64,000 nt of DNA from Ariolimax columbianus (lineage: Eukaryota > Mollusca > Gastropoda > Stylommatophora > Arionidae). Each line of letters opens with the position of its first letter. Within the stretch, counting starts at the first letter, position 1. The notes below the pieces were generated by a model. The model was not told the DNA's origin. It made no database searches and worked only from the letters and a program-made list of their open reading frames with translations. The stretch lies in assembly GCA_036924085.1 (NCBI GenBank), contig JAVGWX010000025.1, forward strand, positions 23,950,752 through 24,014,751, written 5' to 3'. The position numbers and the translations under genes are program-made. Positions 63,001-64,000 of the stretch are shown here, piece by piece.

Positions 63001-63941
63001 TCCCAGTCGGCTCGTTTGTAATTCCAACGTGGGAGCGGTTTTGTTTCCTGTGGGCCTACTTCCATGTCAATGGTTAGCCTGATCGGCCTGTGGTCGCTAC
63101 CTGCCAGTTGGTTTAGCACCTGGCGGTCTATTTTATAGTGTATGTCCTGTGTGGAGAAGGCCAAATCTGGAGTCGAGGTGGTATGCCATGTTCTTGAATA
63201 GAAGCTAGGGCTATCCTCCGGCCTATTGATTAGGGAGAGATTTGCGTCTATCTCCCAATCTTCCACTTCGTCACCTCTGCTGTCTGTGTCAGAGTAGCCC
63301 CATCTCTCCGAGTGGCTGTTGAAATCTCCAACTACTATGCAGTTGGAGTCTCTGACCTCCATACTCGAGAGCGATAGGTCTCTGTTTGGTGGTCCGTACA
63401 GATTGAAAATGCGGAGCTTCGTCTCTTGAGCCATTATGTCAACTCCTACAATTTCTGCTTGTCCGGTGTGATTGACAGGTACCGCGCTACTCGGTATGCT
63501 GTTTCTGGTCAGTATCAGGACCCCTCCTTTGTGGCCTTCTCTATCTAGACGGAAGGTCTGGTATCCTCTGATTGAGAATTTATGGGTACTGTTGAGGTGC
63601 GTTTCCTGGATACATGCCACGTCAATCTTACCTTCATGCAGGTGGTGTGTAAGGGAAAGTTTTTTGTTAATGACTCCCTCCGCATTCCACTGTAATATTC
63701 TGAGGGTCTTGAAGTTTTGGCCAATAGACGTTACCCCATAGCCATGTGCCTTGACTCCACGACACATGGGTGGGTGACCACCAGTAGTCAAGGGTGGGCC
63801 CCTTCGAGGCGTGAGGCCCGGCGCTATCGCTGCCTGGCGGGTCTCCTCAGGATGAGCGCCATACGTTTTTCGAATAGGTTGTACTGCCATCATACTGTGA
63901 TTTACGTTGCACTGTTTTGTTAGGCTTGCGGCCCCGTGCAT
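60033..63941 (-). CDS. Retrotransposon ORF2: endonuclease / reverse transcriptase / RNase H polyprotein, 1302 aa
   Basis: This polyprotein should nick target DNA, prime reverse transcription of its own RNA at the nick and remove the RNA strand. The APE-like endonuclease spans about residues 80-292, with N86 (LQWNAEG), E113 (IQETH), Y182 (NLYGPPN), D206/N208 (GDFNSH), D259 (TPDL) and the S282-D283-H284 motif, so every expected active-site position is present. The RT spans about 520-830, with GYRPISLL at 583-590, D655 (DLEKAFD), the QGVPQGGVLSP motif at 710-720 and FADD at 743-746. RNase H is about 1035-1170, with D1042 (TDGS), E1082, D1108 and the run H1151/N1157/D1161. A Cys/His cluster C1244-C1246-H1255-C1260 closes the protein. 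The ATG at 63,941 is the first in frame after a TGA at 63,948-63,950; a later start such as M17/M18 is possible. No stops or frameshifts interrupt it, so it may be recent and functional. Residues 1-79 match no domain I recognise. Confidence 0.95.
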   Translation of the reverse strand: MHGAASLTKQCNVNHSMMAVQPIRKTYGAHPEETRQAAIAPGLTPRRGPPLTTGGHPPMCRGVKAHGYGVTSIGQNFKTLRILQWNAEGVINKKLSLTHHLHEGKIDVACIQETHLNSTHKFSIRGYQTFRLDREGHKGGVLILTRNSIPSSAVPVNHTGQAEIVGVDIMAQETKLRIFNLYGPPNRDLSLSSMEVRDSNCIVVGDFNSHSERWGYSDTDSRGDEVEDWEIDANLSLINRPEDSPSFYSRTWHTTSTPDLAFSTQDIHYKIDRQVLNQLAGSDHRPIRLTIDMEVGPQETKPLPRWNYKRADWDRFAILTDGLCETINTRNTKMKPMVESLSKAIMQAATETIPRGARKNYKPYWNDELQKVEDAVTNARNVAEREKSMEANIALKAATAKHKHTLKQTARESWKNKTESLNLDKEGNKLWKLVRAMNDETPSNKQITIKQGENLITGKKAANAFVDHYARANHIEVPADKHTDISEELKRHENINTAPEEHMMAKLTMREMEEAMRTLKKRKSPGKDGITNEMLMGLGQTAKKKLLSVLNQSWKRGIVPQAWKDAILVPVPKTGKDKTDPNGYRPISLLSCVGKLMERMINTRLMWHLEEKRILIPQQAGFRQHRSTEDQVILIAQEIEDAYQAQKHTVAVWVDLEKAFDKVWKDGLRVKLRRSDVCGKMYKWINHYLKQRTARVQVQGQMSKKVALEQGVPQGGVLSPTLFLVYINDITENIPRRVHSSMFADDLAMWTSEKNLTIARNRMQTALTSLEEWANSWLVKINEEKTTCTIFSLSLKPQSTKLSLNGKILQPNDNPTYLGVTFDRRMTWKSQIERNRMKARERMAIMRKLAGTSWGADESILKKLYTGRVRPVLEYGIAAWTTAAKANFDKVNKLQNQAMRIITGGMKSTPIVELEKITRLQSMTDRRDCRAQLQSEKLRRLTDHPMYQRLNNLGNGKLKRRNFAEIAKAKMHEDPTNALTTPKPITTVRKPTWRQDIFPEVVENIPGIANKNCQSEKERRDTTLSFITKSYPSMDWTHAYTDGSVTNTTQNGGAGAFLNLPNGTNITLSFATGKYTSNFRAEAEALRAAVEEMATHSENESHIVLLTDALEVVTALKSQKNTELNDLRAALCKLCQQSAPKRVVIQWVPSHCNIQGNEEADRLAKEGARLPQTDTSMTYEESKRLIKARYMSKWETEHTGYTKNDAYYQLNRREQVVVFRLRTGHNRLRYHLFNKLKIGCTDECPCGTGKMTTEHLLQNCPTYEDQREQMWPLPVELQDKLYGSGESLRMTAAFFEKIMVTV

Positions 63942-64000
63942 CCGATTTCAACAGGCGTTTCTGTAGGGATGCCCTCCTTAGCCTTTGGCTGTCCCCAGCC
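63920..64000 (-). CDS. Possible 3' end of retrotransposon ORF1 (partial)
   Basis: Upstream of ORF2 the minus strand is open in two other frames. The frame reading from 64,000 stays open for 26 codons and stops at TAA 63,922-63,920, overlapping the ORF2 start by 22 nt. The frame reading from 63,999 stays open for 50 codons to a TGA at 63,849-63,847 and is rich in Lys and Arg, which would suit a nucleic-acid-binding tail. I-group elements often carry an ORF1 (Gag-like) just upstream of or overlapping ORF2, so one of these may be its end. The stretch is too short to show a zinc knuckle or any motif, and both frames could be open by chance. Confidence 0.3.
   Translation of the reverse strand, partial: GWGQPKAKEGIPTETPVEIGCTGPQA

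Larger units (their letters stand above)
60004..64000 (-). mobile_element. Non-LTR retrotransposon, I-group type, 5' end outside the window
   Basis: The minus strand carries a LINE-type element: an endonuclease-reverse transcriptase-RNase H ORF, a very short 3' untranslated stretch and a GAA-repeat tail that abuts satellite DNA. The RNase H domain downstream of the RT and the APE-type endonuclease upstream are typical of the I group (I, Nimb, Ingi, Loa-like clades). Jockey and CR1 elements usually lack RNase H. Base composition is balanced and changes abruptly from the C-poor array at 60,006. There are no LTRs, integrase or protease. At least 4.0 kb is present and the left (3') junction is intact; the 5' end and any second target-site duplication lie past 64,000. 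The family name cannot be assigned without a database comparison. Confidence 0.95.

Noticed and set aside
60000..63923. Plus-strand open frames of 60-170 codons across the retrotransposon
   Set aside because: They lie opposite the continuous ORF2, are hydrophobic and Ser/Phe-rich as antisense frames usually are, and show no recognisable domain.
60004..64000. LTR retrotransposon or integrated retrovirus
   Set aside because: There is no LTR, protease or integrase. The APE-type endonuclease before the RT, and a simple-repeat tail at the 3' end, define a non-LTR element.

Overview
The window holds two things: about 60 kb of tandem satellite DNA (1 to ~60,006), and most of one non-LTR (LINE-type) retrotransposon inserted at its right edge (~60,004 to beyond 64,000, minus strand). 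This indicates a eukaryotic, probably metazoan, genome in a heterochromatic, pericentromeric or subtelomeric setting. An endonuclease-RT-RNase H polyprotein of this kind and tens of kilobases of short-unit satellite both point that way. Nothing in the sequence fixes the phylum. There are no host genes, tRNAs, rRNAs or CRISPR arrays.

Satellite. The basic unit is 20 bp, GGTTTAGTTTGGTTAAGATT, always head-to-tail in one orientation. It contains no C, so the plus strand is strongly T/G-rich. The 20-mer is a diverged dimer of a 10-mer, GGTTWAGWTT. Variant units are arranged in higher-order repeats (HORs) that change along the array: 1-~9,475, ~2.15-2.23 kb HOR with large internal indels; ~9,476-13,030, more diverged units with ~2 kb spacing; ~13,031-19,250, a 3,004-bp HOR (two full copies and a stub); ~19,250-20,424, a linker; ~20,425-27,376, a 1,728-bp HOR in four copies; ~27,377-28,985, a linker seen again 7,956 bp downstream; ~28,986-32,421, a displaced copy of the 3,004-bp HOR region; ~32,422-43,052, a 5,311-bp tandem duplication; ~43,095-53,910, a 5,370-bp tandem duplication that itself contains a 2,534-bp repeat; ~53,911-60,006, a last block offset by 3,734 bp. 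These periods were measured by locating rare variant motifs by eye. The picture is nested, recent amplification, probably by unequal exchange or replication-based copying.

Retrotransposon. On the minus strand an uninterrupted 1,302-residue ORF2 carries, in order, an APE-type endonuclease, a reverse transcriptase with a FADD box, an RNase H domain and a C-terminal Cys/His cluster. This places it in the broad I group (I/Nimb/Ingi/Loa-like); the exact clade needs a phylogeny. Its 3' end is very compact: stop codon, 11 nt, then a (GAA)6 tail that runs straight into satellite sequence. The 5' end, including most or all of any ORF1, lies beyond the window. A second copy of the local satellite (around 58,111-58,130) shows what the insertion site probably looked like before integration.
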